A DNA stretch of 64,000 bases, from contig CM057835.1 of NCBI GenBank assembly GCA_030068075.1, positions 43,940,215-44,004,214 of the forward strand, read 5' to 3'. The first letter of the stretch is position 1. Each line of letters opens with the position of its first letter. The position numbers and the translations under genes were made by a program. The notes below the pieces were generated by a model. The model saw nothing but the letters and a program-made list of their open reading frames with translations, ran no database searches and was not told the DNA's origin. Origin of the DNA: Paguma larvata. Taxonomy: Eukaryota > Chordata > Mammalia > Carnivora > Viverridae. This document shows, in pieces, positions 12,775-24,488 of this stretch.

Positions 12775-12965
12775 TATTAGTTACTCGTAATAATCTTTTA
12801 CGATTATAGAAAAAGTATATGTACATGGTAGAAGATTTGAAAATGTAGACAGGCAAACTTTAAGCCCCATATTCCGAACTCTCGGAGACTACCAGTGTTA
12901 AAACTTAGTGCACGGCCTTCTGGATCTTTCTCTATCCTTATTTCAGACAATAATCTCTACTTTCC
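12775..12965. repeat. Possible old L1 fragment
   Basis: AAAAAGTATATGTACATGGTAG followed by a block with GACTACCAGTGTTAAAACTTA and CTTCTGGATCTTTCTCTATCC resembles an old L1M 3' segment that normally reads CCACTGTTAACATTTTGGTG. The identification is tentative. Confidence 0.35.
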
Positions 12966-13472
12966 TATTTCAACAAAATCTTATTTCCTCTAATACTGGA
13001 ACCATATTCAGACTGCCCAGGTTGACCCCAAAATGTCCTTTACAGGCAAAGGTTTTTCCCAGACGGTGTCTGATCTAAGCACCAATTGAATCCAGTATGT
13101 CCCTTCCCTTTATTACCTAGCCTAGTGTGTCACTTTTTATATGATGCCGACTCGATGAAGAAATGGCACCAGGTGCCCCCTGGAATGCCCCCCGTCTGGA
13201 TTTGTCTGCCTGCCTCGTGATGTGGACTTTAGCTCTCTACTTGAGCCTCTAATTTCCTGTAAACTGCAATTTTCACCTGAAGGCCCGATAGTCTAAGCTG
13301 AACATCTTGGTGAGAATACATCTCTGGTGCTGTCGTGAACTGCATATTACATCACGTTAGCAAACCTGTGTGTCCGAATGCCGGCACGCTCGTTAGCGAT
13401 GCTGGGACTGACCAGGGATCAGGGGGAGCTCTGTGTTCCTTCAGCTGCCACAAAAATGACGTTGGTCAAGCT

Positions 13473-13650
13473 CAGAGTTTCTCGCCTTGCACGAGGGCTG
13501 TCCTGTGCGTTGTAGGATGTTGAGCAGTATCCCTGGCTTCCGCTCACTATGTGCCAGTAGCACCCACCCCCCTCTCCCAGTTATGACAAGGTCTCCAGAC
13601 ATTGGCAGACGTCCTCTGGGGTCAAAATCAGCCCCAGTTGAGAACCCCAT
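13473..13650 (-). mobile_element. MER5-type hAT element, antisense
   Basis: It contains GGGCTGTCCTGTGCGTTGTA, GGATGTTGAGCAGTATCCCT, TGCCAGTAGCACCCACCCCC, CTCCAGACATTGGCAGACGT and CCCCAGTTGAGAACCCC in the order of MER5A. That family is a 189-bp non-autonomous hAT-Charlie element. The length fits, and there is no coding capacity. Confidence 0.8.
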
Positions 13651-14520
13651 CAGGAAGAATGAGAGGAAGGAAGTTTTTATGGGAAGGAGACTGGCTTGTC
13701 TCACAGAATTAGCAGGAGCATTTTCTCAGGGCTGGAAGTAGCAGGGCAGCTCTGAGGACCTCAGGCTTCTAGAGTGATGCCCATGGCTCTGCTCCAATAC
13801 CGCCCAGGGTTGCTTTCCCTTTCCTTGGTTCTACAGAGACCATCTGACCAGCTCAGGTGGCTCCAATGCTTACACTTTAGCCAATCAGCTGTGATAACCC
13901 AGACACGGGTTCTAGGCACTCATTCCTAAGGGTCAAACATTCTCAGAGAAGGCAGCGTGGTGAGCTGGGTAGACTCCCAAGAAGTCTCTTTTTCAGTACT
14001 TAAGAGAGTGCCCACTTAGGACAGCTGCCCCAAGCCCATGGTCTCGGCTGTTGCCTCCTAGTATTTGCATCCCTGGTGCAGAATCTGTTACTCCTAGTAC
14101 CCCTGCTGAGGGCCGCTTCTGTCCCCCTCCCAAGGACACTCCCTCAGAAGCAGGGCCAGCTGCAGCGACCAAGGAGGAGGAGGAGGAGGAGTGGGAGGCA
14201 GGGGTACCGCCAGCCCGCAGCCCTGGCACCATCTCAGATCCCATCTCCAGCCCCTGCCCTCGCCCCTCCCTACACATGAGCCCTAACCCCTGCAGTTAGT
14301 AGGCGGGTGACTCGCCAAGCCCGGGTGTGCCTTCAGAATGCAGATGGGTCTCCCTCGGCTTGGCCTCAAGCACCCTGTCGTGATTACCTGTGTATAGTTA
14401 CCTTTCTCCAGGAGATCCGGAGGTGGTGGGGGATGGAGACAGTGGCTAGGTAGAGAAGGGACATCTTGCCTCCACTTCTGTTTCCTTTAATAGCCATCAG
14501 GATAAATCTCAGGCTGGGTA

Positions 14521-14540
14521 TCCCCCCCTCCCCCCCCCCG
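14521..14540. repeat. Poly-C tract
   Basis: Two C runs (7 and 10) separated by one T. On the minus strand this is a run of G able to form a quadruplex. Confidence 0.9.
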
Positions 14541-15106
14541 AGGAAAACCAGAGTAGTCAGGAGAAACTGGAAGTTGGTGGTGCTGCTGGCCAGAAGTGTC
14601 ACGTGGTAGCAGCGGAAAAGGAGCGAGTGGGCCTGTCTTTCTGGGCTCGAAGAAAAGAAAAGGGATTGAGGAATGGAAGGGATGAAAGGCAGAGCACAGA
14701 GGAGCTCAGGGCAGTGTATCTACACCGCGTGGTACCTTAACGGTGGAGACATGTCATTGCACATTTGTCCAAACCCGTGGAAGGTGCAAGGGCAGACGTG
14801 AACCCTAGTATGAACCGTGGACTTTGGGTGCTGTAGGTCCACCAGCTGTAACAGGTGCTCCCGCTCCGGTGGGAGATGTTGATAATGGGGGAGGCCGTGC
14901 GTGTGTGGGGACAGAGCGTAGGGGGGCTCTCTGCACTTTCCCCTCAATTTTAACTGTGAACCTAAAACTTCTGTAAAAATAGTAGGTCCTTTTAAAGAAA
15001 AAAAAAAAACGAAAAAAGTTTTGCAGAACTAGGGAAATTAAGAACTTTAGACACCTCAAACCTGAAATACTGAAAAAACTATGGTGGCCCACCTCCCACC
15101 AAAAAA

Positions 15107-15260
15107 GGAAGGAAGGAAGGAAGGGAGGGAGGGAGGGGGAGAAGGAGAGAAGGAAGGAGGGAGGGAGGAGGAGAGAGAGAGAGGAGGGAGGGAAGGGAAG
15201 GAGAAAGAGAGAACGAAAGGAAGAAATAGAGGAGGGAGGGAAGGAAGGAGAAAAAAAAAA
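15107..15260 (+). repeat. GGAA/GGGA purine-rich tract
   Basis: About 150 bases are almost entirely purine: (GGAA)n turning into (GGGA)n, GAGAGA stretches and a final A run. Such tracts evolve by slippage. They offer dense GGAA cores (ETS-type sites) and can form triplex DNA. The long frame across it is simple Gly/Glu/Arg/Lys sequence and not a gene. Confidence 0.93.
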
Positions 15261-15524
15261 TCTTTGAAACTAAAGGAAATTAAGTGCTGCGGAGATTTTT
15301 TTTCCTGATGACTACTACCTGGATGCTATTTTTGAAATGTAAAATATAAAATCCCTCATTTCCTCTCATCTTCTTGGTGTCCCTGCTTTGGGGGGTCCCC
15401 TGATACGTGCATGCCCTGCCTTCTGGGCAGCCAAGCGCGTCCTGGGAGGCCCCGGGCAGTGAAGAGCTCCTGGAGCTCCCGGGACGAACTGGGGATGAAC
15501 TGGACCCATTCCCCAGAGAAGAAC

Positions 15525-15600
15525 CCTCTTTGTCCCCTCGGTGCCTAGCATGGCATCTGGCACGTTAACAGATTTTAAAATGAATAAGTGACCGACTTGC
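15525..15600 (+). repeat. L2 3'-end fragment
   Basis: TGTCCCCTCGGTGCCTAGCA followed by TGGCATCTGGCACGTTAACA and AAAATGAATAAGTGACCG follows the L2 3'-terminal order (CCCCAGCACCTAGCACAG, then TGCCTGGCACATAGTAGG, then AATAAATG). Confidence 0.55.
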
Positions 15601-15694
15601 CTTTTGAGCATAAGAATGTGCCAACTACTGTGTAAAACTTGAAGGCCCTTAGGAGTTAAACCTCCAAACTGCTCGGTGGGTCCGCCAATGTGTG

Positions 15695-16170
15695 TGGCAA
15701 GCTGAATAACGGCCCCCACGGGGGTCCACATCCCGATCCCCAGAATATATTACCTCGCGAGGCAGAAGGGACTTGGCGGCTGTGAGTAACTTAGGGGGCT
15801 CGAAATGGGGAGAATATCCCGGATAAGCCAGGTGGGCCGAGTGCAGTCACAGAGGCCCTTATACAGGAAAGAGGGAGTGGGGAGGGTCGGAGTCCGAGAA
15901 GATGTGCTGAAGGAAGGAATGTGGTTGTTGGCCAGGAGCCAAGGAATGCAGGCAGCCCCAGGAGCGGGAAAGGGCAAGGGAACCCACTGTCCCCTAGAGC
16001 CTTTTGAAGGAAGGCAGCCCCACCGGCACCTTGACATGAGCTAGGCCTACCCAAGACCCATTCCAGACTCCTGACCGTCAGAACTGTGTGAGAGTGGATC
16101 TGTGTTGTTGTAAGCCACTGAATTCGTGGTAAGTTCTTACAGCAGCAATGGGAAACTAATGCGCAGTGTA
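15695..16170 (+). mobile_element. MLT1-type LTR (ERVL-MaLR)
   Basis: This is a solitary old LTR. It opens GCTGAATAACGGCCCCCACG (family: GCAGAATAATGGCCCCCC). It passes through TTACCTCGCGAGGCAGAAGG, GATAAGCCAGGTGGGCCGAG and GGAATGCAGGCAGCCCCAGG. It closes GTAAGCCACTGAATTCGTGG and ACAGCAGCAATGGGAAACTA. MaLR elements are non-autonomous relatives of endogenous retroviruses. Only the LTR is visible, with no retroviral genes beside it. Confidence 0.85.
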
Positions 16171-16299
16171 TATTACTTTCCTTCCTGTAGGGAGAATGTT
16201 TTCTGAATTCCAAATAATTAATCAAGAAATAAGCTTTTGAGACGCGGTCCATTTTGCGTCTTGAAGTCCACCCATGTTTACCTTCTTGTCCCATGTACC

Positions 16300-16350
16300 T
16301 ATCTCCAGGGTCCTAGCAGAGCTCAGTTTACTCATCTGTAAAATGGGATC
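16300..16350 (+). repeat. MIR fragment
   Basis: CTCAGTTTACTCATCTGTAA followed by AATGGGATCTTGAT is the conserved MIR core phrase. Only about 50 bases are recognisable. Confidence 0.45.
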
Positions 16351-16854
16351 TTGATCTTTCTAGGCCTCGAAAAACCATGGTACATCTCAAAAAAAATTTT
16401 TATTTGAAAAATATGTATTCTAGGACTTTAAAATTCTTTAAATGTAATACTGGGTCCGTGAATAGTCTATTCCCTTCTCCCTGGATATGAGGCTACAGGG
16501 GAAATATAGATGATACTTTCCTAATTAGAGAAGATAAAATTGGCATAGGAGCAGGGCAGACAAACGACAGCATCTAGTACATTCTGCAGTTGCTTTGCGG
16601 AGTTTGGGGTTTCATTTCCTTCAAAAGAAAATCTGGGGCCAAACCTGCTGCTGCCCCATAAACTCTTGCCCAATCACCTCATACCTTGGGGATAAGAGAC
16701 AGCGTTGTCTAGAGGGCAGAAGGACACGAACACAAGGTCGGGGGGTCTAAAGGGAAACTTGATAAACTCTAAAAAAATGCGGGATTTAGACAGTGGAATT
16801 AAATGATCCCGATCGAGGAAGGAAAGGAGGACGAGGTCCTAAGGAAAGCAGCCA

Positions 16855-17235
16855 TGGGCACAGGTAGGCTCCGCGGGGCGATCTCCGGCGAGTGGGGGCC
16901 GGCAGCGTGTGTTGGGAGGAGAGGAAGACGACGGTGAAGGAGCCCGCCAAGAAAGCGAATGGCCGGTGTGAGCTTAACCGTGTGGAAAAGGGTAACAACA
17001 ACAAGAGGGGCCTTTTTAGTTCCTGAGCCGGCAGGCGCTCGGAGGCGAGTTCGGCGTGGGGGGCCGATGGCCAGGCGGAGCCCGGGCGCTCGGCTCTTCG
17101 CCAGCGGCCGCCGCCCCAGAGACCAGAAGGAACGGCACAGTAAAGGAAGAGAAGAAGCCAGATGGTCAAGAGAGAGTCAAAGAACGCCCAGCGGCCTGAG
17201 AGAGCTCACAACCGGCCCCGTGAGGCACGTCCCGG
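16855..17235. promoter_or_regulatory. CpG-rich patch in KCTD1 intron
   Basis: I counted roughly 35 CpG in about 380 bp with high GC, so the observed/expected ratio is near 1. It includes CCAGCGGCCGCCGCCCC (17101-17117). It is not part of a repeat I recognise. The overlapping frames are arginine-rich chance frames. It could be an intronic regulatory island or a small alternative promoter. No splice signals stood out clearly enough to name an exon. Confidence 0.45.
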
Positions 17236-17921
17236 GGTAAAAGATGACCTTCAGGGGACCCCTTCAAACTTCACTTCAGTAACCACTGGCAGAATCCTCA
17301 AGAAATCCCTGAGCAAGGCCAAAAGTCTAATAGCGGCCAGCGTTTCCCTCCTCCTTCAGGAGCAGAGAACGATGAGCAGCATCGTCTAGGGAGGCACTGT
17401 GTCAGGCCATGGCCAGACCTCAGGGCGGAGTACCCATGTGGCTTGTGAACTCGGGGAAAAGAAGGTGAAGATTCAGAGTCAGCGTAGGGGGACCTGCAAC
17501 CCCAAGTCCTGTTAGCCTCATTACCTTCAGGTTATGGTTAGACAAACTGGGGGGTCGGAACATGGTCATGGATATAGACCCAGATATCAGGGCTGGAAGC
17601 AATTTCGAAGTACTTTGTTCCTCTCCTTTTGTGGATAAGGAGACGGGAGAATCTCTGAGCAGTGCGGAGACTTGGGCTCCTCCCACGTGTCCAGCCTTCC
17701 CCTTGGGGTCCCACCCAGACACACGGTATTCCAACAAGACACCCAGCGGATGTCACAATTATGGGCGGGCTGATCTCCGAATCCTAAGTTTTCTAACTAT
17801 TTGGACAGCCAGAATCCAGAGTCTTCATTTGTTACCTGACCATCAACCTGAACCAAGGTCTGCATGTAGCCGTGTCCTGTCATTACTCCATCTAGAAACA
17901 GAACACCTGGTTCAAAATGAC

Positions 17922-17928
<7 letters not shown>

Positions 17929-17958
<30 letters not shown>
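17929..17958. repeat. (GA)n microsatellite
   Basis: An A run followed by about 30 bases of AG repeats. Confidence 0.95.
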
Positions 17959-17961
<3 letters not shown>

Positions 17962-18184
17962 GCAGAACATTGGATGAAAGAATCCACATTTTCTCAGGAC
18001 GTGGGACAAATTCCAGCAATTTGAAGAGGGACGCCTAATGGAGGAGTTAACGTTTTCCACAAATGCTGAAAGAGAAGGGCCTAGCTCAAGAGCAGCTCTT
18101 GGGAAGCTGTGGAGACGTCACTGGAAGCACGCCATAAACTAACAGGGTAATGGACAGCCGAGGAAGTTAATACAGGCTGATGCC

Positions 18185-18635
18185 GTGTGGTGGGCAGAAT
18201 AACGCTCCCCTCCGAAGGCGTCCATGCTGTAATTCCTGGAATCGAGGAGTACGTCACCTTACGTGGCAGAGGGGACTTTGCAGCTGTGGTTAAGTTAAGG
18301 GTCTTGAGATCGAGAGATTACATGGTTAATCCAGGTGGGCCCGGTGCACTCACAAGGGTCCAAGTGAGCGAAGGAGGCAGGAGGGTCAGAGTCAGGGAAG
18401 ACGTGACAACAGCAAAGGGCAGAGTGACGCGAGACCTCGGGCCAAGGAACTCGGGCCGCGTCTGCAAGCCGGAAAAGGCAAGGATATGAGTTCTCCTCTA
18501 GAGTTCCAGGAGAAACACCACCTTAACGACCCACTTTAGGCTTCCAACTTCCAGAACTGGAAGAGAATAAATCCGTGTGGTTTGAAGCCACCGAATGTGT
18601 GGTCATTGTCACGGCGGCCGTAGGAAATGAATGCA
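18185..18635 (+). mobile_element. MLT1-type LTR (ERVL-MaLR)
   Basis: A second solitary MaLR LTR in the same orientation. It opens TGTGGTGGGCAGAATAACGC. It contains GGACTTTGCAGCTGTGGTTA, AATCCAGGTGGGCCCGGTG and AGGCAGGAGGGTCAGAGTCA, and closes GTTTGAAGCCACCGAATGTG. It differs from the copy at 15.7 kb in many places, including deletions, so an independent insertion is likely. No internal retroviral sequence is recognised between them. Confidence 0.85.
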
Positions 18636-19208
18636 GGCTGCCTGAATGGTGGTTAGGATGTGCTGCCAAGGGAAGGTTTTACACGGCACTCATGAAATCA
18701 CATCTGAAATGTCCGGTTCAGTTCTGCTTTGGGTTTTCAGAAGTATGTTGACACAGGTCAAGCACGCATCAGATGTTGAAGGACCTCTGAGTCCTAACCA
18801 ATAAGAAAGAGCTGAAAAGATGGGGTGTTTTCAGCCTGAAGAATACTAAGGCATAACAGCCGTGTTCAGGTGTTTGAAGGGTTAACATGTCAAAGAAAGT
18901 TTAGGATCATGTAACCCCAGATGGCAGAGTTTGAACAAATAAGTTGCAACTACAGGGAAATTAAGGTCATTCTAACCAAAAAGCTTATAACGATCAGAGA
19001 GGCCCACAAAGTCAGTGCTGTGCCCGTTAGATAGTAAGCTTCCCGTCACTGGAAGCATGTGATCAAAGGCTGATGGTCACTATTCAGCAGTGTTCGAAAG
19101 GACTCCTCCAGAGGGACAAGGTTGGTCATTAAGATTGCTCTAAGCAGTCTCAGATTTGAAGACTTGATGACATAGTTTCACCGGAGTCCAGATTCTTCCT
19201 TGCGTTAA

Positions 19209-19432
19209 CATTTTTTTTTAATGTTTGATTATTTTTGAAAGAGAGAGAGAGACAGACAGAGCACGAGCTGGGGAGGGGCAGAGAGAGAGGTAGACACAGA
19301 ATCCGAAGCAGGCTCCAGGCTCGGAGCTGTCAGCACAGAGCCCGACTCAGGGCTCAAACTCACAGACCTCGAGATCATGACCTCCTGAGCCGAAGTCAGA
19401 CACTTAACTAACTGAGCCACCCAGGCGCACCT
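19209..19432 (-). mobile_element. Can-SINE, antisense
   Basis: Full length: T run, AATGTTTGATTATTTTTGAA, a GA-rich block, and an end at CTGAGCCACCCAGGCGCAC. Imperfect duplications CCTTGCGTTAACATTT and CCTTGTGCTAAAATTT flank it. Confidence 0.94.
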
Positions 19433-20341
19433 TGTGCTAAAATTTTTAGTTCTCATAGGAAAATAAAAAGTTAGTAGCAGTTCTCATTTCTGTTGCTTCT
19501 TAACAGTCAATGCTGTTTTTACATCTCGAGAGCTGTCATCTTGATACGTAAGACTGAGGTCAGCAGCTCATGGTTGATGTACTTCAGTGGGGGTCCCACG
19601 TACCCAGGAGGAACCCTCAGTCTCCCCACTCCTGCTCTCAGGCTGGGCGAGGGGGCCCCACTTCTGTCCTGTCCTAAGCCTGGCCACGCCTCAGCTTTAT
19701 TCTCATCTCCTGGAACCAAACAGCACCTCCTATGGGTCAGGAGCTGAAGCGGGGGCCGGTATGAGAAGAGGAAGTTGATGAGGGCGGTGGGCTCCTCTCC
19801 AGCAGGGAGCCAGGACTCCTGCAGTAGCGGGGTTGCCAGGAGAAGACAGAGTACCGCGTCTCACCACGGAGAGGGCAAGATCCAGCTGGAGGCCCACTGG
19901 CACTTTCTCAACTCTCCACGCTTTTCTCTGGAAGCCCCGAAGAGCGCTATGGGAGCTGCTTAATTTGCAAGAAAAAGAGGAGGGCGCCAAATCAGCCTGT
20001 TTCCCTTCGGTCACCCTCTCTGTGCGCCTTACCATCCGGACCGCCGAGGCCTCTGGCCGCACGCAGGCCCCTGGGCTCTCGGCAGTGCCTGCCCGTGGAC
20101 GGACGGCAGACACGCCCGTGTCAGCTCATTAAAACGTTCTCAGTCAACGTGTCCAGACCGGTGTCCACCCGCCTCACGCCCGGAGAGGCTTGTGGTCATA
20201 GCTACGCGTAGACATAACATTGACCTGCTTGATAACATCCTTCCTACGTTGCTGCCTCCCCCTTCCTCCTTCCTCCGTTCAGTGACTTGTGTGTGCGTGT
20301 GTTACTACCTGCTTGCTAGTTTCTGTTCTAATTCAGTAGGG

Positions 20342-20591
20342 TTTTTTTTTTTTAATTTTTTTAAAGTTTATTTATTTTCGACAGAGAGCTCGAGCAAGGG
20401 AGGGAGGGGGGAGAGAGAGAGAGAGAGAGAGAGCAGAGAGAGAGAGACACACACACAGAATCCAAAACAGGTTCCAGGCTCTGCGCTGTCAGCACAGAGC
20501 CTGATGCGGGACCCAAACTCACAAAGAGTGGGACCAGGAAGGACCTGAGCCGAAGTCGGCCGCTTAACCAACTGAGCCACCCAGGTGCCCC
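20342..20591 (-). mobile_element. Can-SINE, antisense, expanded GA block
   Basis: The T-rich tail and AAGTTTATTTATTTTCGACA lead into an expanded GA tract (20409-20450). The copy closes CTGAGCCACCCAGGTGCCCC. The enlarged dinucleotide block shows post-insertion slippage. Confidence 0.93.
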
Positions 20592-21064
20592 GATGTTTTG
20601 TTTTGTTTTTTTTTTTAAGCAAGAGGAAGAGAACCCATAGACAAAGAACCGGGTGGCTGTGGCTTCAGAAAGGGACGGGTTTCCTTTCTTGCATGTCTGT
20701 CCAGCAGGGATCACGGACCGATGTTTGCCCGCCTCACGTGAGGCTGGCGGCGTCACCAGCTGGCTGAGGGCAGTGGCTCCCCCTCCCCCAAACCAACCCA
20801 GAAGGTCAAAGCGGCGCCTGCCCCGCGGGCGCTCACCCGCCACCGTCCCCAGCCGCCCTCCCTCCCGCCTCCCATGAGGAGCCCCAGCTGCCAGTGAAGG
20901 TGACAGGGAGCGTGGGCTTGCCGGGAATAGTGCACCTCCCTCACTGCCTCCCTCACTGCAGCCTCCCCGCGGCTCCTTCCGGAGGATGTAGAGTGGGTTC
21001 TCACCACACAGATTTTAAGCACCCAGAGGCACTCTTTACCGAAAGAGAAAAGTCAGGGGTTCAG

Positions 21065-21185
21065 CCTTCCTCATCTCAGTTTTCTCATCTGCACAGTGGG
21101 AATAACCATGGTTCCAAATTCACAGGGCAGTGGTGGGGGTTACAGGATTTAATTTATGGGGAGCGTTTAGAAGAGGGCCTTCCTG
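21065..21185 (+). repeat. MIR fragment
   Basis: CTCAGTTTTCTCATCTGCAC, then AGTGGGAATAACCATGG, then a GGATTTAATTTATGGGGAGC block follow the MIR core and right-hand order. It sits just upstream of a KCTD1 exon. Confidence 0.55.
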
Positions 21186-21342
21186 GCCCTTAATACTCTT
21201 GGCTCCTTTTATCATCGCTGAATGCATGCACGTGTGTTGGGAGTGAAAAATTTACCTGCAGATTTGATATCGAAATGGGAAAAAAAATCACCTCTCATCT
21301 GTACACATCTTCGGTGCTTCGTGTTTGTATTTTGCGCCCTGA

Positions 21343-21714
<372 letters not shown>

Positions 21715-21825
21715 TAATGCTGTTACTTAACCTTGCCTTCACACAGGGCCTTCTGTCCAGAGAGCTGGGAAGCTCTCAGGTGGCATCGATTCTGGGTAGG
21801 TAAGCATATTCACCCTCCCTGCACT

Positions 21826-22485
21826 CAGTCATTCCACAGGTATTTGTTGAGCACCTACTATGTGCCTGGTCCCCGTGTGAGCACTGGAGCACCAAGAGAT
21901 GATGAAATTGACAATGGCTGGGTTTTCACGGAACTTACATTCTGGGAAAGACAAGGGAGCCAAACAGTAACCTACAGAAATAGTGGTCAGGTGGTGAGAA
22001 GACAGAGTGGCTGGGATGGAGCGTTCCAGGCAGAGGGCCCAGCAAGTTGTGAAGAGCCTGAGGTAGGAGTTGGCATGGCGTGGGTATCAGAGAGCCCTCC
22101 TGGCTTGACAAAAGTGAAAGATAGGGAGTCCTGAGACCCAAGGCCAGCATAGGTGGCCAGGGACGGATCACAGATTGCCTCTTGGGCGGTGGGAAGCACC
22201 CTGGGATTTTTGTTTGTTTGTTTCATTTTGGTTTTTGTTCATTTGCTTGTGTGAGTAAAAGCCATTTGACGATTTTGAGCAAAAGCGTGGCATGGTGTAC
22301 CTCAGCCCCGAAGATGAGTCCTCCAGCAGCAGATGGAGAGCAGCAGAGGCAAAGGGACCGGTTAGCGACAGTGGAGAAGCGTCCGATTCTGAATGTCATG
22401 AATGTAGTGCAGCTACCGAGGTTTCTGACAGGGGCCGCGGGCTCTAAGACAGAAGCCAAGGATGACTACGATTTTTGACAGAGGA
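21826..22485 (-). mobile_element. L2 LINE fragment, antisense
   Basis: It opens with the reversed L2 3' end: CATTCCACAGGTATTTGTTG, AGCACCTACTATGTGCCTGG and GGAACTTACATTCTGGGAAA. It continues through GCGTTCCAGGCAGAGGGCCC and GATTTTGAGCAAAAGCGTGG, which belong to the reversed coding region upstream of the L2 tail. It is degenerate throughout. Confidence 0.75.
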
Positions 22486-22609
22486 ACCGGACGGACGGGA
22501 TTCCTGTTTTCTGAGACGGAGAAGTCTATGGGAGGAGACAGGGGTGGAATTCAGAAGTTCGGTTTACGTGTGAGGTGCCGAGTTCCTTAGATGCTGGTGG
22601 GTCTGCTCA

Positions 22610-22770
22610 TCGTCTTAACTAACGTAGGGCAGCCCCGTGCCAAGGCTTGTGTGTGCCTTGTCTTCTCGTAACAACCTTCGCAGAGAAGCGCCGTTAACGC
22701 CCCGCCCCCGTCTTGCGGATGAGAAAGCAGAGGCACACCTGGGCCTCAACTCCAGGTCTAGGTGACTCCA
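22610..22770 (-). repeat. MIR, antisense
   Basis: CTCGTAACAACCTTCGCAGA, then a GTTAACGCCCCG block, then TTGCGGATGAGAAAGCAGAG are the reversed MIR order (CTCACAACAACCCTATGAGG, then TTTTACAGATGAGGAAACTG). Confidence 0.6.
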
Positions 22771-22828
22771 AACGATTTGAAGTCAAGAGTAAGGGCTTAG
22801 GGTTTCTCCCACTACCCTCCCCCCCGCC

Positions 22829-23040
22829 TTTTTTTTTAATGTTCATTTATTTTTGAGAGAGAGAGAGAGAATGAACATGAGCAGGGCAGGGGCAGAAAGA
22901 GAGGGAGACACAGAATCCAAAGCAGGCTCCAGGCTCTGAGCTGTCAGCAGAGCCCGACGCGGGGCTCGAACTCACAAACAGCCAGATCATGACCTGAGCC
23001 GAAGTCGGACGCTTAACCGACTGAGCCACCCAGGCGCCCC
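22829..23040 (-). mobile_element. Can-SINE, antisense
   Basis: Full length with few changes: T run, AATGTTCATTTATTTTTGAG, and a closing CTGAGCCACCCAGGCGCCCC. The intact head suggests a fairly young copy. Confidence 0.95.
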
Positions 23041-23165
23041 CTCCCCAACCTCTTTTTAATTGGAGTGGGCCCATGCCTTCATTCAGGACTGACCCAACAA
23101 AACCCCTCCCACAGCTCAGAGACTACCATTCTGCTTCTGAAAGACTGTTCCACAATGATTTGTAA

Positions 23166-23335
23166 TTTTTTTTTAATGTTTATTTTATTTTTGAGAGAGG
23201 GAGTAAGTGAGGGAGGGGGCGGAGAGAGGGGGAGACAGAGGAGCCAAAGCAGGCTCCGTGCTCGAACTCATGAACCATGAGATCATACCTGAGCCAAAGT
23301 CAGACGCTCGCCTACTAAGCCACGCAGGAACCCCA
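23166..23335 (-). mobile_element. Can-SINE, antisense, internally shortened
   Basis: It opens TTTTTTTTTAATGTTTATTT and closes CTAAGCCACGCAGGAACCCC. About 40 bases of the middle are missing compared with its neighbours (no GCTGTCAGCACAGAGCC block). Confidence 0.9.
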
Positions 23336-24488
23336 CTGCTTACGATTTCTTAAGTTCATGAACAGACGTCCGAGAACAAAATAGTAGGAGACGCTGGCGG
23401 GAGCCGCGTCCCGGGAGGGCTAGAGAAACACGCCGGCAGGCAGCGTGGCGGCCGCTGGGTTGGATGGGGCCAGAGGTACCGCAAGACCCAGCGTTAATCG
23501 AAGCCTCTGAAACTCTGCAGGCCGTTTGCCTCCCACACGCACTCCGTGCCTCGGCTCCCCTCCGGACGGAGGGAGCAGGCAGCGACCATCAGAGCCAGGA
23601 CAGCATTGCTCCTCTGGGGCTCCGTCTCACACACAAAACCCCAGCCAGCCCGACCACTCGGGCTGTGGAACAGATTCATAAGCCTGACAAGTTTCCCAGT
23701 CATTCCCAGGCTGATTGGATGTGGACATTTTCATCTGGATTAACGTCATCGGTGACCCAGCCATGACTTGACCTTGACATGGTCGACTACTGTAGCTTCC
23801 TGCTCCCACACGACCAAGAAATAGGCACTGCCCTCTAGGCATTCCCAGGTTTGGGGGTAAGGCACACAAGACCTGATACCCCCAACCCAGCCCTGGAGTG
23901 TGATTTTAATATTCTCAAGTGATCACTAACTTTAAGGAGTTTCACTATTAACAAATTGATGTTTAAGAAGAAATGGTGGGGAGCGTAGCTATTTGCATTA
24001 CTTTGAAATAAGCTTTGAGCACATCCAAGGTAATGTTGGGTCTTCTGGAATAATTATCATATTAGGTATACCAGACCCCTTGGGGAGGAAGCGTGGGGGT
24101 TTCCGCATCTAACAGTTTAGCAACCTTACGTGGCTGCAAGACAAACAGTATCAGAATTAGGTTCTTTACCTACCGCCCAGAGCTGCTTCTACCTTTGCAA
24201 TTCCTCTCCCATTGAAGGCAAAGAATCCTTTCTGGTACAGTGGTTTGGCCAAGAAAACTGGGGTTTTTCTTGCTGAAAGGCTACATTCCTACCACTTCTG
24301 GGGAAATCTTAACTCTTGGGTCCTCTCCTTTTTATTCAACTACCACCAAAGCACATCTTGACTTTGAACTTAGGTATTGTTTGCTTCGTTCTGTCCCTTT
24401 GCTGACTGCCGCGCGTATGCATTGTGAATATATCTACAATTAAGAGTCTTGTGGGTTAGAATGTTCATTTTTTTCTCATGAGGACTTG
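23336..24488. other. Intronic sequence, nothing recognised
   Basis: There is a moderately CpG-rich start (23370-23600) and then ordinary intron. A 100-codon frame at 23464-23766 shows no known domain. Confidence 0.5.

Noticed and set aside
15081..15308. 75-codon frame rich in Gly/Glu/Arg/Lys
   Set aside because: It is a translation of the GGAA/GGGA simple tract.
16959..17240. Arginine-rich 93-codon frame in a CpG-rich patch as a hidden exon
   Set aside because: Composition follows the GC-rich DNA, and no family or convincing splice borders were seen. The patch is kept as regulatory only.
15695..18635. Possible endogenous retrovirus between two LTRs
   Set aside because: No gag, pol or env-like frame is visible between the LTRs, and the two LTRs are clearly different. 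They are solitary MaLR LTRs.
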